DNA from: Elysia marginata
Taxonomy: Eukaryota > Mollusca > Gastropoda > Plakobranchidae
Direction: 5' to 3'
Length of the DNA stretch: 64,000 nt
NCBI GenBank assembly: GCA_019649035.1
Contig: BMAT01000545.1
Span: 110,808-174,807, forward strand
A model generated the notes under the pieces. That model saw only the letters and a program-made list of their open reading frames with translations, was not told the DNA's origin and searched no databases. Positions 32,530-44,790 of this stretch are shown piece after piece (positions within the stretch are counted from its first letter, which is position 1; each line of letters begins with the position of its first letter). The position numbers and the translations under genes are program-made.

Positions 32530-35115
32530 ATCCATATTCCCTTAGAGAGCATAGACACCCAGAAACTTCCCTCATTCACATCTTTCCTGGGCGAACCAAT
32601 TGAGCTCGTTCCATGTCCTCTCTGACTCCACTCTTTCACTTTCCACTGATCTCCTCCAAGTACCCTGTGGTCTCTCTTCCTTTCTTGTCCCTTGTGGATT
32701 CCACTAGAGAGCAATCAGTGGATGTCGAGATTTGCTCATTCTAAAAACATGTCCTAGTCATTTCTATCTTCTTTTCTTTATTTCTTCTACAATTGGCCGC
32801 ATGCCAGTTATTTCAGCTATTTCCTTGTTGGTTACCCTATGCTCTCAGCGAATTCCCAAAATGCACCCGCCCCTCGAAACCTCTGAGTTTACTTTCAATC
32901 CTTCAGTTGGTTCTCCGTATCTCAGAGGCATACAGTAAAACAGATCGCACAATTTAAGGTTTTGTGATTTCTTTTATCCTGTTTGTCTTCCAGATGGCGT
33001 TTGATTTGTGAAAAGCCGTCGAGGCCATAACTATTCTAGCTGTTATCTCCCTGTTGATGTTACCATCTGCAGTCAGGTAGATTCCAAGATATTTAAAATC
33101 TGTGATGTTTTCCACACTCGTTCTATCTATGAAAAAATCACTATTTGATTTTATACTGATTTTTCATGACTGTGGACTGGGAATGACTTTTCTTCAACCC
33201 GACTGACCTTCCTGTTGCTTCCACGCAACTTGTTTTCTCTTGCATGTCTTTTTCCGAGTAAGTTAGTAAGGCTAAGCCATCTGCAAAATCTTCACCCTCA
33301 AGATGGATGAAGGCCTTCCATGCGATTCCCCTATGTTGTTAATTAGTAACTCTTTTTATTAGCCAATCAAAAGCAATGAGGAAGAGGAAAGAAAATACGA
33401 TGCAGCCTTGCCGGACTCATGATTTTACTGCAAACCATTCACTATGTTACCCCCCATGACTTACGCAGTAGTGGTCTTTGGCATAGCCTACATGTCACAT
33501 AAGATGTTGACAATTTTATTGTCTCAGGAATTCCATATGGTTGGAGGATTTTTGATAAAGTTTTATGATGCACGCCGTCAAAAGCCTTTTCAAAATCGAT
33601 GAAATTGATGTATGTTGAGAAGTACGATTCTATGAATTGATCTAGGGTTGTGTGCAAGACAAAATCTGGTCAATGCAAGATCTGCCTTCACGAAAATCTG
33701 CTTGTTATTCCCTGAGTGCCTTATCTACAGTGGATTTGATTCGGTAAAGGATGACCCGACAAAATATCTTACCGGGAACAGACAGGAGGTTAATGCCTCG
33801 CCAGTTGTTACACTGGGATAGATCTCCTTTTTTAGGAAGCTTGATAAGGATTCCTTTTTTCCAGGCATCTGGGACTTCCTCTTCTGTCCATACTTTGTTG
33901 AACAGACCGATAAGGCACTAAGCGGTCATTGATGGATCTGCTTTCAACATGTCAGTTGTGATGCGATCTTCAACATGGGCACTTTGCTTTTACTATTTGC
34001 AATGGCTTTCTCAATTTCTAAACATGAGATAGGGCCTTTCTTCATTTCTATTTCTTTTCCTTCCCCTCTATGTACGCGGGCCTTTCTGGGTCGGGTCTGT
34101 TCAAGATAGTCTGAAAATGGTGTTTGCTCATCTGATAATTTGGTCTTCTAGCTTGGTAATGAGCTTTCCATGTTCATCTTTGACTGTTGAGAATTGACTG
34201 GAGTTTATTCTGGTTAAATCTCTTGTGATTCTAAAGAGAGTCTGGATATCTCCCATAGAGGCTGCTTCTTGAGCCTCAGATGCTTTGCCATCCAATGATG
34301 TATTTTTATTGCTTTTTGCAGATGTTTTAACAAGTTTGTTTTTTGTTCTATACGTGGTAATGGCAGCAATTCTTTGTTCTCTCTGGCTTGATAGAAGCCT
34401 TTGTTTGAGATTTTTCCTTTTTTCCAATAGGTTTCCAAGTTTCATCGCTGATCCAAGATTTCTTTGAGGTTTTCTTATAGCCTAAGATCTTTTCACTTCT
34501 GGTAGTGAAAGTATCTTGAGCTTGAGAACAGTATTTATCTAAATCATCAATGGGAATTTCATAAAGGAGATGGAATAGGTTTGAAAATTCAAAACTAGAG
34601 GCCTCTTTTGATGCTGGATTTTTTAATTAGGCAGAGTCAAATTGTGTTTTTTTCTTAATCTTTAACTTAAGTCCCAATTTGGTCAGAACTAGATTGCAAT
34701 CACTACCAATGTCACCCCCGCGGATTGCCCGAACATCAACACGAGACGATCGCCATTGTCGATTTATGGCTGCATGGTCGATCTGGTTTCTAGTCTTTCT
34801 ATCTGGTGAGTTCCATATATCTTTATGGATATCTTTGTATTTGAAAATAGTTCCCTCAAGGTTATTCTCGATACAGAATTCTAGAAATCTTTCTCCCCTC
34901 CTGTTTCTTACCCCTAATCCGAGTTTTCCTATGCACTTTTCAAATCCAGTGTTGTCTGATCCCACTTTAACATTAAAACCTCTCATGACAACGGTTATAT
35001 CATGTTTTGGGATGTAATTTAAATTTCTCGAAGCTTTGAGTAAAATTAAACTTTTTTCATCATACGCGGCATCCTCCGTTGGTGCATAGAAATATTTAAT
35101 CATATCTCTTGCACA
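32530..35115 (-). mobile_element. Dead LINE retrotransposon: AP endonuclease plus reverse transcriptase
   Basis: Read on the minus strand, domains appear in LINE order. First is an AP-endonuclease end (34627-35115) with YAPTEDA, FNVKVGSDNTG, RNRRGERFLEFC, NQIDHAAINRQWR and GSDCNL. A linker follows, then reverse transcriptase pieces including a INFIDFEKAFDGVH block (33440-33660) and a GEDFADGLALL block near 33270-33300. The tail near 32540-32690 matches the usual LINE C-terminus. Catalytic positions are lost: GDFN is RGFN, SDHN is SDCN and FADD is FADG. Several stops and frameshifts break it. It is not an active element. The clade is uncertain. Confidence 0.88.
34627..35115 (-). pseudogene. 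LINE AP-endonuclease remnant (open 160-codon segment)
   Basis: The longest intact piece of the LINE. It shows the conserved nicking-endonuclease motifs with two catalytic substitutions (Asp to Gly in the GDFN motif, His to Cys in the SDHN motif), so DNA nicking should be abolished. Confidence 0.85.
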
Positions 35116-37695
35116 GACCAAACCAATTGTAAAAATCTATTACGTAAAGTTTATACATGTATGTCATTTGAATTAAATGTTTTATATTTCGGGTTTTCTA
35201 AAAGAGATTTTCGGAGACATTGTCACATTTTTTTGTCTTCTTAATTTGCTGCCTCCCACTGTTGGTAATGTTATCGTATATAGAGTTAGCAAGACTTAAA
35301 GTATGGCCTTTTTACGGAAAAAAAGAAACAAAAACTGATACAAAATAGGATCCATATCACACCATATAATTATAGGATGAGCTTCACATTTTGACCGACC
35401 GCGTTGAGACTATGGAAACAACTTAAATCCGAACATATAACAAGGAATCTCTTTACTCCTGTAGTGCCAAGCCTATCATATATGATACACATTCCAGAAC
35501 AATAACTTGACTACTTATCCAAATTTTTTAAACACAAATGCAATTCATTGCCTGTATGCAGTAAACTGTACTATGCATTATAGCTTTAATCTAAAAACAA
35601 ATATGCTTGGGCAGTACAAGGTTAAAGTTGAGTAATACAGCTTAGTTTCTATTGAATTGGCACAGGCCCAGTCGAAGACAGTATTATAAAAAACGCTCAA
35701 TAGCTTCGTTCTATGTATCAAATTTGTTCAACAGATATTTTTTACTAGGCTTTTAAATCAAAGAAAAAACGAAAACGTCAACTGAAAAAGTCAGTGCTAA
35801 ATAAAAACCAACCCACCTACCAACAAGAGCAACTAATACAGACAGGAATTGAGAAAATATTTAGAGGGATGGCCGTCAAAGCTGACCTAAATTTTTTGTG
35901 AATGCAAGTCGCGATGAGTACTCTAATTTTTAAACCTTCTTTCGAAAAGAAACTTCCAAGCAAGGCATAGAACAGTGAAATTGTCTCAGACCAAAGTTAA
36001 AGCCTTCTTTGTTCTGCGACCAAGAGGCTGATTGCAAGCGTAATATGTATAAATACAAAGTTCTTAAAACCCATCGAATCTGTTCTATTAAGCCAACATA
36101 CAACGCACAAAAAAAAAATGCTGACTTCAATGAAAATGATTTCCAATAGGTCCATGTTGATGTGGTATGGACATTAATTACACTGATTTTTTTGTGAAGA
36201 AACTTGTCAAAAACAATAATAGCAGCAAAAAAGCAATCATAGCTGAAAAAAGATCTTCTAGGCTTACTTGTAGAAGGAACCCTCAAACGTCAGAAATATT
36301 AACAGTTGCCAATTAAAAAAAAACTATTTTTGCTTTCGCATTGACCACACATTTTTTTCTTAAATTCATTCACAGCCAATTGCTTTTTCTTGCTTTGCGA
36401 AGAATGTGAGTTTTTCGAAATATCTTGGCTCTGGTTTTGACAATTTCTAAAGATGCTGGCAGGTCACCCTACAAGATGACACTGTCTCTCTTAGAAGCGA
36501 GTGCGGAAGAATACACAGTTTGTCGGCCAAGTTTGAGGAAGCTGGGAATTTCAAGGCCATGTTTACACTTCCGCCATCTAGCCTTTATTTCTGGTCGGAA
36601 CTTTGTGGTCATTTATGCGGTCTGCCAACTCCCTCCCTCGATTCCTGCTTCTTTTTCTTTCTGTCTGTCTGCCTCTTTTTTCTCTGTGTCCCTCTTTCTA
36701 TTCAGTCTTTGTGGCTTTCTGCTAAGACTTTCCTCCCTTACACCTGTCTGTGTGTCAGTCTTTCTGGTTGCCTGTTTGTCTGCCTGTCGATATACCTGTT
36801 TATCTTTTTTCTTTCTTTCTCTACCAACCAGTACCTCTATACTTCAGGCAAAAAATGTAAAGACAATTTTTTTGCACTATTCTTAAAATTGTATGCATGA
36901 GTTTAATTTCCTATTTTGACTTCGTGACTAGGCCAGTGTTGAGTGATTGGAGTACCGGGAATTAAAACCTGAACCGAAAATCCCCCACCTATTAATAGTT
37001 GTTCTTTGCTTCTCATTTTGGCAAACGTTCAGAGAAGCTTATGTTTTCATGGAAAGGAAGAAACTTGAAGGTCGTCCAAGTTTCAAATCAGAGAACATCA
37101 GAAAATTGCTCTCATCAAAATATGAAGACCTTAGAAACAACACCTTGGGTTTTATCGAGTCTTCCTTTTCACTTAAATTTTTACAGCTTTGTCTTTGTGG
37201 TTACTTTTTTATACGAGTTTCTACGAAACTTGCAAACTTTGATAATAGACAACCGTTTCAGTTTTTACAAGCTATAGCTAATCTCATGATAAAACAGTGA
37301 TGAGATCTACCCATCCACTAGCTTATCTTCTCTTGTTCTGTACACAACCACTTTTTGGAAAACAAAGTCAGATAATTAAATAAATGAGCGGTTACACTTT
37401 GAAAGAAATAGACTTATTCGCTTGATCAAAATTCAAAATACTATTAAATGTAGTGCTATGTGACTAAAAGTTGGTTATTTGTGAAGCCTTGTAATATATT
37501 TTGGATTAATTTTGTTATTACAACTTTGCCCTAGTCTGTCCACAGAAGTTACTAGGATCACCATCTTTTGGCATCTATCTAGATCCTTGTGTGAAAATTT
37601 CTGGACCAATGATTTTTGAAATCTCTCCATCGCCCCCTTTCCTTCCCCACACACATACACATGGAAACCCTTTCGCAATTCTTTCTCTTCCCAAG
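35116..37695. other. Intergenic, no gene recognised
   Basis: AT-rich, with a pyrimidine-rich stretch of TCTG/CTTT simple sequence at about 36640-36830. Open frames there are low-complexity and I do not call them genes. Confidence 0.45.
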
Positions 37696-37737
37696 TCTTC
37701 TTCTTCTTCTTCTTCTTCTTCTTCTTCTTCTTCTTCA
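37696..37737. repeat. (TTC)n microsatellite
   Basis: About 13 TTC units on the + strand. It produces spurious open frames on both strands. Confidence 0.9.
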
Positions 37738-38552
37738 CGTCTCTGTGCCATCCTGAAAATGAAGAGGGCGTTGTGTCTCAAAGTCGTGACAAAGATGAGG
37801 CCGCAGGAGACAATAACAACAGGAATCCCCAAGACTCGCGATAAACATTGGGAATTGGCGAAAAACAAAACAAGGTTTGCGGGAGGTGAGATGAGAGGGA
37901 AGGAGGTCGGGGGTCAACGGAAACAACACTGCCGCAGTCTCTAAAAGTTGAAACACGATCGCGAGTGAGAAGATTGTTCAAGGTCATTGCCAACGGCCCA
38001 GCTGGAATGAAACAACAATGACAGGAAAACTTGGAAATATTTGTTAGCAAGATAGTGAAAACACAAGAAAAAAAGGGAAAAAGGAAAAAAATCAAAAGAA
38101 ACCTGCACAAGAATGTCACGCTGTTGTCAAATTTACAGAAAACCAAACAACAGGTGGGGAATTCAAATATTTAAAAGAAAAGGAAAAGTAGTAAAATCGG
38201 TAATATAAATAATGGACAAACAAACCAGATAGAGACTGAAAAAGATCGACATAGAAACGGCCTTAAAAGACCGAAAATAAAGCAGAAGAGATTATATCAA
38301 TCTGCCTATATAGATAATGGGAATAGTAAGATTGGAAGTTTGATTTATACACAAAGGATAATTATCTTTAGATTGATAAATGTATAGATTAAATAGATAA
38401 CTAAATTTGCAGGTAACAAAAAAGGGAATAAAATGTATACTCAATATGAATTAAGCAATTTTCAGTCTTTACTTTAAAAAAAAAAAAGATAAAATTTGAC
38501 GAGCACATCTGGAAATACTTTTCACGAATAATTAATTTTATAGTCATTGCCA

Positions 38553-38586
38553 TCCTCCTGCTCCTTCGCATCATCCTCCTCCTTCG

Positions 38587-38631
<45 letters not shown>

Positions 38632-38636
38632 TCTTA
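38553..38636. repeat. (ATC)n / TCC compound microsatellite
   Basis: Cctcctgctccttcgcatc is repeated, followed by about 15 ATC units. A looser ATC-rich stretch continues near 38725-38825. Confidence 0.85.
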
Positions 38637-39147
38637 TTATCAGCATTGCAAACGTCATCACCAACATGATGATTGTCATGTTTGAAATTCTGAATAATTT
38701 GTCATCTTGACAATCGTGATGATCATATTTTTATAATCATCATCATTGTCCTTAAAACTACCATGCTGTCACAAAAATCATCATCACCCTCATCAGCATC
38801 ATGATCATTATCTTCCTCATTGATAAAAGATGAGCTATAGGACACAGAAAATAAGCGGCTTTTATAACAGAGAAGAAGTAGAGTATAAGATGATGCGAGT
38901 AAGTAACATGCAAACAAATCCAATCTAGAGACTCTGTCACACTAGTGTTCATTCAACCCGTCACGCCAAGTCTCATTACAGGTCTGACTGTCACGTCAGG
39001 TTTACTTTGAAAGGCAGAAAGTTCAAATGACTTGTATTAAAAACACTGAAAGAAAATTTGTGCTTAATAAGTTAAGACATACCTAGCATCAATTTAAGAA
39101 TATGACGACAATAATTTTAATACGTACACTAACACCAAAACAACTAA

Positions 39148-39148
39148 A

Positions 39149-39192
<44 letters not shown>

Positions 39193-39329
39193 GGCCGCTA
39201 CGACTACTAATACTACCACTACCGCTACTACTACTACTGCTACTACTATTACTGCCACTGCTACCACTACTACTACTACTACCACTACTACTACCACTAC
39301 AACAACTACTACTACTGCTGCCACTACGT

Positions 39330-39381
<52 letters not shown>

Positions 39382-39425
39382 AACTACTATTACTACCACT
39401 ACTACCACTACTTCCACTACTACTA
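39148..39425. repeat. Long imperfect (ACT)n microsatellite
   Basis: About 280 bp of ACT triplets with interruptions (ACC, GCT, GCC). All open frames across it are artefacts. Confidence 0.9.
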
Positions 39426-39779
39426 TCAATTCTCATACTTTTTGAAAGTTTCTTCGACTCTGCCGCCAAGACCTCGCTTGTTTTTTAGACCTCTGCTCAC
39501 ACCTCATTTCTGCAATGAAGTTTTCTGCCGTTTCTTGCTATTCTTTCATTCGTTTCAGTTCTAATTAAGAGTTCAAAACAATTTGGAGAGAGGATTTTGA
39601 AGAAATCTACATTAATTCGACAAGTAGGTAGTTAAGAAAATCTCAGCTAAGACACGTATACGGTTTTAGATTATCCTCTGAGCCAGTAGCTTAGAGTAAA
39701 AAAGTGTTAGACATGTTGTTGAAAAGAACCTTCATCGAAAAGCACAAAGAAAGTTGAGACTTTAATAAGTAATAAAGAA

Positions 39780-40245
39780 GACACAGAGAGAAGGAAACAA
39801 CTGTCTACAGCATTCCTCTATAAACTAAAAACTATTTGGATTAAAGCGATAAACTAAAAAGGAAATCAAAACTAAAACTGTATCGAAAACTAGTCAAATC
39901 AGTTCTCACCTATGACTGTGGTAAATAGGCACCAAACCAAACGGAAGAGCAAAAGATAGACGCCCTTCACAGAAAACAACTAAAAAAACGTTCTTAACAT
40001 CAGATACTCAGTGGAAATAACAAAATGGCTTCTATACAAGAAATGCAACGAGAAACCTCTTTCAAACCACATGCTAGAAAGTCGATGGCGTCCTTTTTGG
40101 CAAATCTTAAAAACGAGACAATGATATCAACGCTAACAAAGCGATGGGTAGTTACGTCTTTCCCCGGGTGGAAAAGGTTAGAGGAAACAATGGCGACTCC
40201 AGTCATTCTTAGATGGGTCAAAGACCGAGATTATAGATGTTATGC
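39780..40245 (+). mobile_element. LINE reverse-transcriptase C-terminal remnant
   Basis: Joining nearby frames on the + strand gives blocks typical of the C-terminus of a LINE protein. These are ERRKQLSTAFLYKLKTIWIK, LYRKLVKSVLTYDCG, KIDALHRKQLK, LLYKKCNEKPLS, MLESRWRPFWQILK and TPVILRWVKD. Frameshifts and stops separate them, so it is a dead fragment without the catalytic region. It differs from the LINE at 32.5-35.1 kb. Confidence 0.7.
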
Positions 40246-40261
40246 ATTCTTTTGTGCGTAA

Positions 40262-40743
40262 AAGGAAGGGATCCGTCTCAAATTCATTTTTAATTGTAAA
40301 ATCCTGAAGTGAGAATGCTATTTGAAAGTCTTGGATCTGCTAAAGATGTTCTTTATTCAAAGACAGAGGTTCAAGTCTGGAAGATGAACTCATGTGTGAC
40401 CGCTTCTTTACAGAATACAGAACAACTTTATTAATCCTTTATGAAAATTGCATTGACTGCTCATACATTGGAAAATAATAAAAGGACACATGACAAGTAA
40501 ATAGAGATATACAAGAACGGAAAGGTAAATTGATTAATAACTTGGAGTTCAATAGAATTTAATTATTGCTAATTTTGTCACATAAAATGCATAAATTATA
40601 AATTATAAAATAATGCATATATACTCACATATAAAATAATAGACTAATATCACATTGCTAGTATTAATTGAAACAACTATCACAGAAACAAAGTAGTATA
40701 TAGGTAGTAAAAATCTAGGAGGGGAATCAAATTTTTAAAATTC
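40262..40743. other. Intergenic, AT-rich
   Basis: Nothing recognised between two LINE remnants. Confidence 0.45.
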
Positions 40744-42042
40744 TCATTCAATAGTTTTAAAGATCTTGGTAAAAAGGATCGTTGTACCGGTTGGTTTTGA
40801 CCGCTGGCATCCTGTATCTTCCTCTGCGTCCACAGAGTCGACTGTCGTATTGTCTTTTAGTATTTTTGTCTTTTTGGAAGTCTGTTCTTTGCAAAGGGTC
40901 TCGAAATTCAACTGTTTCACTCCCACCACCACGCCCGCTTTTTCAATTATTGTGTTGAGTTTATCTTTGTCACTACAGCTAATATTGCCTCCCCAGCTTT
41001 GGATGCCAAAGGTCAAAACACTGGTCAAGACTGAAGAATAAAACATTTGTAGAAAATTTTTCATGGACAATAAAAGATCTGAGTTTTTAAGGGGATTGAT
41101 AATTTTATTATCAGTATTCTTATTAAAAGACAGTTTGTCGTCAATTACTACTCCGAGGTATTTAAAGCTCTGAACTCTTTCTATTTTCTTGCTATCAATT
41201 ACAATTTGCTTTAGACATTTTTTGTTCCTACAAAAGTCAATTATCATATCTTTTGTTTTTTCAACATTTAATATAAAAAAATTATTATTACACCATCTGG
41301 TGAAGGATTCTTTTTTTTTAAGTAATCGATTTCTTGGTCGTTTTTAATAGCTCTGTGAGTATTGTGTCGTCGGTTTAATTATCAATAATACAGTCACTGT
41401 GTGTTGACCTACAGTCCGATGCGTACACTGAAAAAAGAAAAGGCGAGAAGACTGTGCCCCTAGGAGCTCCGGTAAAAGTAGTAATTGTGTCTGAACTTAA
41501 AAGAGAACTCCGTTTTACGCATTGAGGTCTGGCTGTCAGATACTTAAGTACCCAGAGAATAATACTAGGGGCTACATTATAAGTCACTAGCTTGTCTCAT
41601 AGCACATTTGGCTGTTTTGAGTTGAATGCACTTGAAAAGTCGTAAAACATAAGTTTAATGGATATACCGGGTTTTTCAAGGTTTTAGAATATAGGAAATA
41701 TAACGTGGCATCATCCACATTTCTATTACACCTGTGGGTAAATTTAAAACGATCCATGTGTTTATGAAGAATAGGATTTAGATATACCAGAAGAAATTTT
41801 TCAAACACTTTCATAACATACTGTGATGTTAGAGTCACAGGACGCAAGTCATTCATACGTACTACGTTATGTTTTTTAGGAACTGGAACGATGTTGGATG
41901 TTTTCCAAACAAGGGGAATTTCGCAAGTGTTTCGCAAGTTTACGTTAGAATGAGAGAAATGTTGTTCGGATTTTGTGGATAAACTCATCAAATCTGAAAA
42001 GCAAGTAAAGATCAGAGAAGTGGTTTTGACGTTTGATGCCAA
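40744..42042 (-). mobile_element. LINE reverse-transcriptase remnant (L2/CR1-like)
   Basis: On the minus strand, three adjoining frames give the RT domain in order. The first (41587-42042) has IPLVWKTSNIVPVPKK, LRPVTLTSQYVMKVFEKFLL and RNVDDATLYFL. The second (41375-41587) has SDTITTFTGAPRGTVFSPFL. The third (40744-41247) has MIIDFCRNKK and FKYLGVVIDDKLSF, then the post-RT segment with SVLTFGIQSWGGN. The catalytic box reads TDDT after an in-frame stop, so it is inactive. Its 5' part is missing, with a mariner remnant next to it. Confidence 0.82.
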
Positions 42043-42045
42043 AAG

Positions 42046-42520
42046 GTTACTTGTAGGTGGGATCCCAAGATGTTATCGGAGGACCACAATCTTCAGAGAG
42101 ATGAAATTGCCCATCGCATTCTGGACCGTTGTCGAAATGAAAATGGTGGAATCGAGAGATAGCTTGTTGTGGGAACTGATGGGGCTTCTCAAGTAAGGAA
42201 TAAGTTCATTTTTATAACAGGGGATGAAACCTGCATCCATCACATTCATAGTACCCCTGAAACTAGGCGCGATTCAATGACTTGAACACATACGTCACCG
42301 TCTGTTCCTCAAAAGTTCAAATTGAAAGAATCGGCATCCAAGTCGATAGTAACAGTCTTTTCGGATTAAAAAAGTGCTATACTGATTTATGTCACAATAC
42401 AAACTCCACGTGATATCAATGTTTATGCTAAACGATAATATGAAACATTTGAAAGCCTAAGAAATGTAGGTCGCCGAAAAAGACCTGGTCTTCTCGAAAG
42501 AGGCGTTGTTCTTCAGAATA
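42046..42520 (+). mobile_element. Degenerate mariner transposase remnant
   Basis: On the + strand, shifting frames give mariner transposase blocks in order. These are KMLSEDHNLQRDEIAHRILD, FITGDETCIHHI (usual TGDETW, with Trp lost), PETRRDSM, VPQKFKLKESASKSIVTVFS, VYAKR-YETFESLR and RKRPGLLERGVVLQN. Multiple stops show it is long dead. The final D-N-x-R-P-H block is absent; the sequence changes there to a repeat also found at 54.8 kb. Confidence 0.8.
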
Positions 42521-42621
42521 GAGACCTTTAGCACACGCACCGTGTCTCACTACGCGTACGTGAAAATCGGGAGAGTAGATTGAGAAACTATAAAAATAAT
42601 GAAACCAGTTTCTAAAAATAG
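42519..42621. repeat. Dispersed 103-bp repeat (copy 1), ends at gap
   Basis: Starts tagagacctttagcacac and ends tttctaaaaatag at the assembly gap. It is nearly identical to 54842-54945, with only about four differences, so the duplication is recent or conserved. Confidence 0.9.
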
Positions 42622-42745
42622 NNNNNNNNNNNNNNNNNNNNNNNNNNNNNNNNNNNNNNNNNNNNNNNNNNNNNNNNNNNNNNNNNNNNNNNNNNNNNNN
42701 NNNNNNNNNNNNNNNNNNNNNNNNNNNNNNNNNNNNNNNNNNNNN
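42622..42745. other. Assembly gap (124 N)
   Basis: A run of N followed by a C homopolymer; the rest of the neighbouring repeat may be hidden here. Confidence 0.95.
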
Positions 42746-42843
42746 CCCCCCCCCCCCAACACAACAAAGCACACAAAAAAAAGAATACAGTCAACACTGT
42801 GGATAGAGGTCTCCCTTATCCAGCCCAGGCCCCCAAACTAGAC

Positions 42844-43050
42844 TTGGAAACCTTTTTGAGCCTGACATTGAAGTGGCTAGAAGTTGAATACCAATGAGGA
42901 AGTCTTTGATGAAAGTTTAGGTCTTATTTTCTCAGTTTCACAAACGACATTTGGAACCTTTTTGAGCCTGACATTGAAGTGGCAAGAACTTCAATACCAG
43001 TGAGGAAGTCCTTGATGAAGTTTAGGGCTTATTTTCTCAGCTACACAAAA
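42844..43050. repeat. About 107-bp unit repeated twice in tandem
   Basis: The unit beginning ttggaaacctttttgagcc (42844) recurs at 42951. Both run through tgacattgaagtggc, gaggaagtc and cttattttctcag with few differences. Confidence 0.85.
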
Positions 43051-44589
43051 ATTTTTAGGCTGGATATCTATTCACTCTTCACTCTTATCAAGCTGGAAAA
43101 GGAACCAAATCTTCGTGGAGATTGCATTAAAAGTAACTAAAATAAGTCTTTCTTATGTGGAAGTTCACGTGATTCATGTTAAAACCTCTTGAGTTATGGC
43201 AATTCCGTTACTTTTCATGTAGCCCTCGTAATAAAATGCTGTCAAATATGGACTCCCACAAAACAAACGAGAAACTTAAAATGCATTAATCCAAACTAGA
43301 TACAATATCGAATGCTGTTGAAATAGAATAACACAAAAATAAGCATAATTCGCCGCTAGAACAACGGAGAAAAGATTAAAAAAAAAATAACTGCCAAACG
43401 GCAAAGTGTAATAAAAAATTGAAAAAATTACGAAACTGAAATGGAGCGACGTCCTCGCCAGATGGTTTAGCAATCACTTGGCTCAGAGACGCGAAAAACA
43501 TGAGAAGTTGTCGATGTCTGTCGGAGAGCCGGCAAGTTCAAAACGAGGAGCGACATGACCCTCGTAAACTGTGATACTTCCTGGCCGACCAAAATGCGAA
43601 ATTTGAAACTATTCCAAGACCAGACACATAATGATAAAAGCAAACGTACCGCAAAACTAATTATAGAAAAGAGCCCAACTGGGACTTTCACCACTGGCCT
43701 AGAACTAAGCACCAGTAACGTAAGCAATAAATTAATTACATGGTATCCTCTTTACGAAAATTTACCTTTTGGCTTGGCGCACCTTTTCGTTCAACCTTGG
43801 TAAACGCTTTTGCTTATGCTCTGCTACAGTTTTTTTAATACTGTTGGTTCAATTGCTGCTACTCGATATGCATCGTGAAAACTACCAAATCATCTTATGA
43901 GCTGTTCATCGTCATTACAACCCCTGAGGTCACCGAGTGTATCATTTCGAAGATAAAAAAATACCCAATACACCATTAACACCTTCACATCTAATGCTAT
44001 CAGCATCATTATCCCTAATGTTATCGTTGCCATCACACCAAATCTTTAATCATTATCATTACCTTTGAAAGATGAAGTAAACACAATTACCACCTTCATC
44101 CCCTAGCACTAGCATGATTGAATACCATCATTACTACTCCATATACAATAAAAAAAACGTCATTATCATCGTCACTGCCACCACCACGTCCTCTATAAGT
44201 GGCACCAACACCTCTCTTCTAGCAGAAAGGTTTATTTAAACGCTTATTATCATAAAAATTAGCTTTCCATCTTCAGCACACCGGTGCTACCCAATGCAAG
44301 AGACCAAGATCATTATCTGTCATCATTATCAGCTGCAAAACAACCGCCACTTAGCTGAGTACTACTTCAACTATTTATATTGATCTTTAGATCTATAATA
44401 ATAATAATGAAGCATACTTTAAATGCTATCGTTTATCCTCTGTGTTTGTTGTTTATGGCTAAGTGTTGGTGTACTTCCTGTTATAATAGTTGCCTTTGGT
44501 GCAATTTGGATCTTCCTGTTCAAGTAAGCAAGTCAAGCCGTTTAGAGAGGCTAAGCAAGGACCTTCTCCGTGAAACTTATTTTAAAAGA
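43051..44589. other. Intergenic, no gene recognised
   Basis: AT-rich with scattered ATC/CATCATT-type simple sequence between 43960 and 44180. No coding signal supported. Confidence 0.45.
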
Positions 44590-44790
44590 GCGTAGTGGCG
44601 ACATGGTAAAAGCTACGTTTCTCAAAGTGGCAAGGCGGTGGGACCCGAGGTTAAGCAGCTGCGACGAGTCGAAGGTTCGAATCATACTATAAGCAGACAT
44701 TTCGATGTTTCCACTTAGTATAGAGCCTGCCTCTCCACTGCTAATTTCATACCTATAATATCTTTCTACCATCACTAAGAGTAGTGCCAA
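44590..44790 (+). mobile_element. tRNA-derived SINE-like element (tentative)
   Basis: A perfect pol III B box GGTTCGAATC lies at 44674-44683 and an A-box-like TGGCAAGGCGG at about 44628-44638, spaced as in a tRNA-derived SINE head. The intervening sequence does not fold into a convincing tRNA cloverleaf, so I do not call a functional tRNA. Confidence 0.45.

Noticed and set aside
36425-36900. 153- and 126-codon overlapping frames
   Set aside because: They lie in pyrimidine-rich TCTG/CTTT simple sequence; hydrophobic by composition only.
28392-39425. Repeated triplet arrays considered as CRISPR-like or satellite arrays
   Set aside because: Units are 3 bp without unique spacers; ordinary microsatellites.
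39089-39488. Poly-Ser, poly-Val and poly-Leu frames on both strands
   Set aside because: All from one imperfect ACT repeat.
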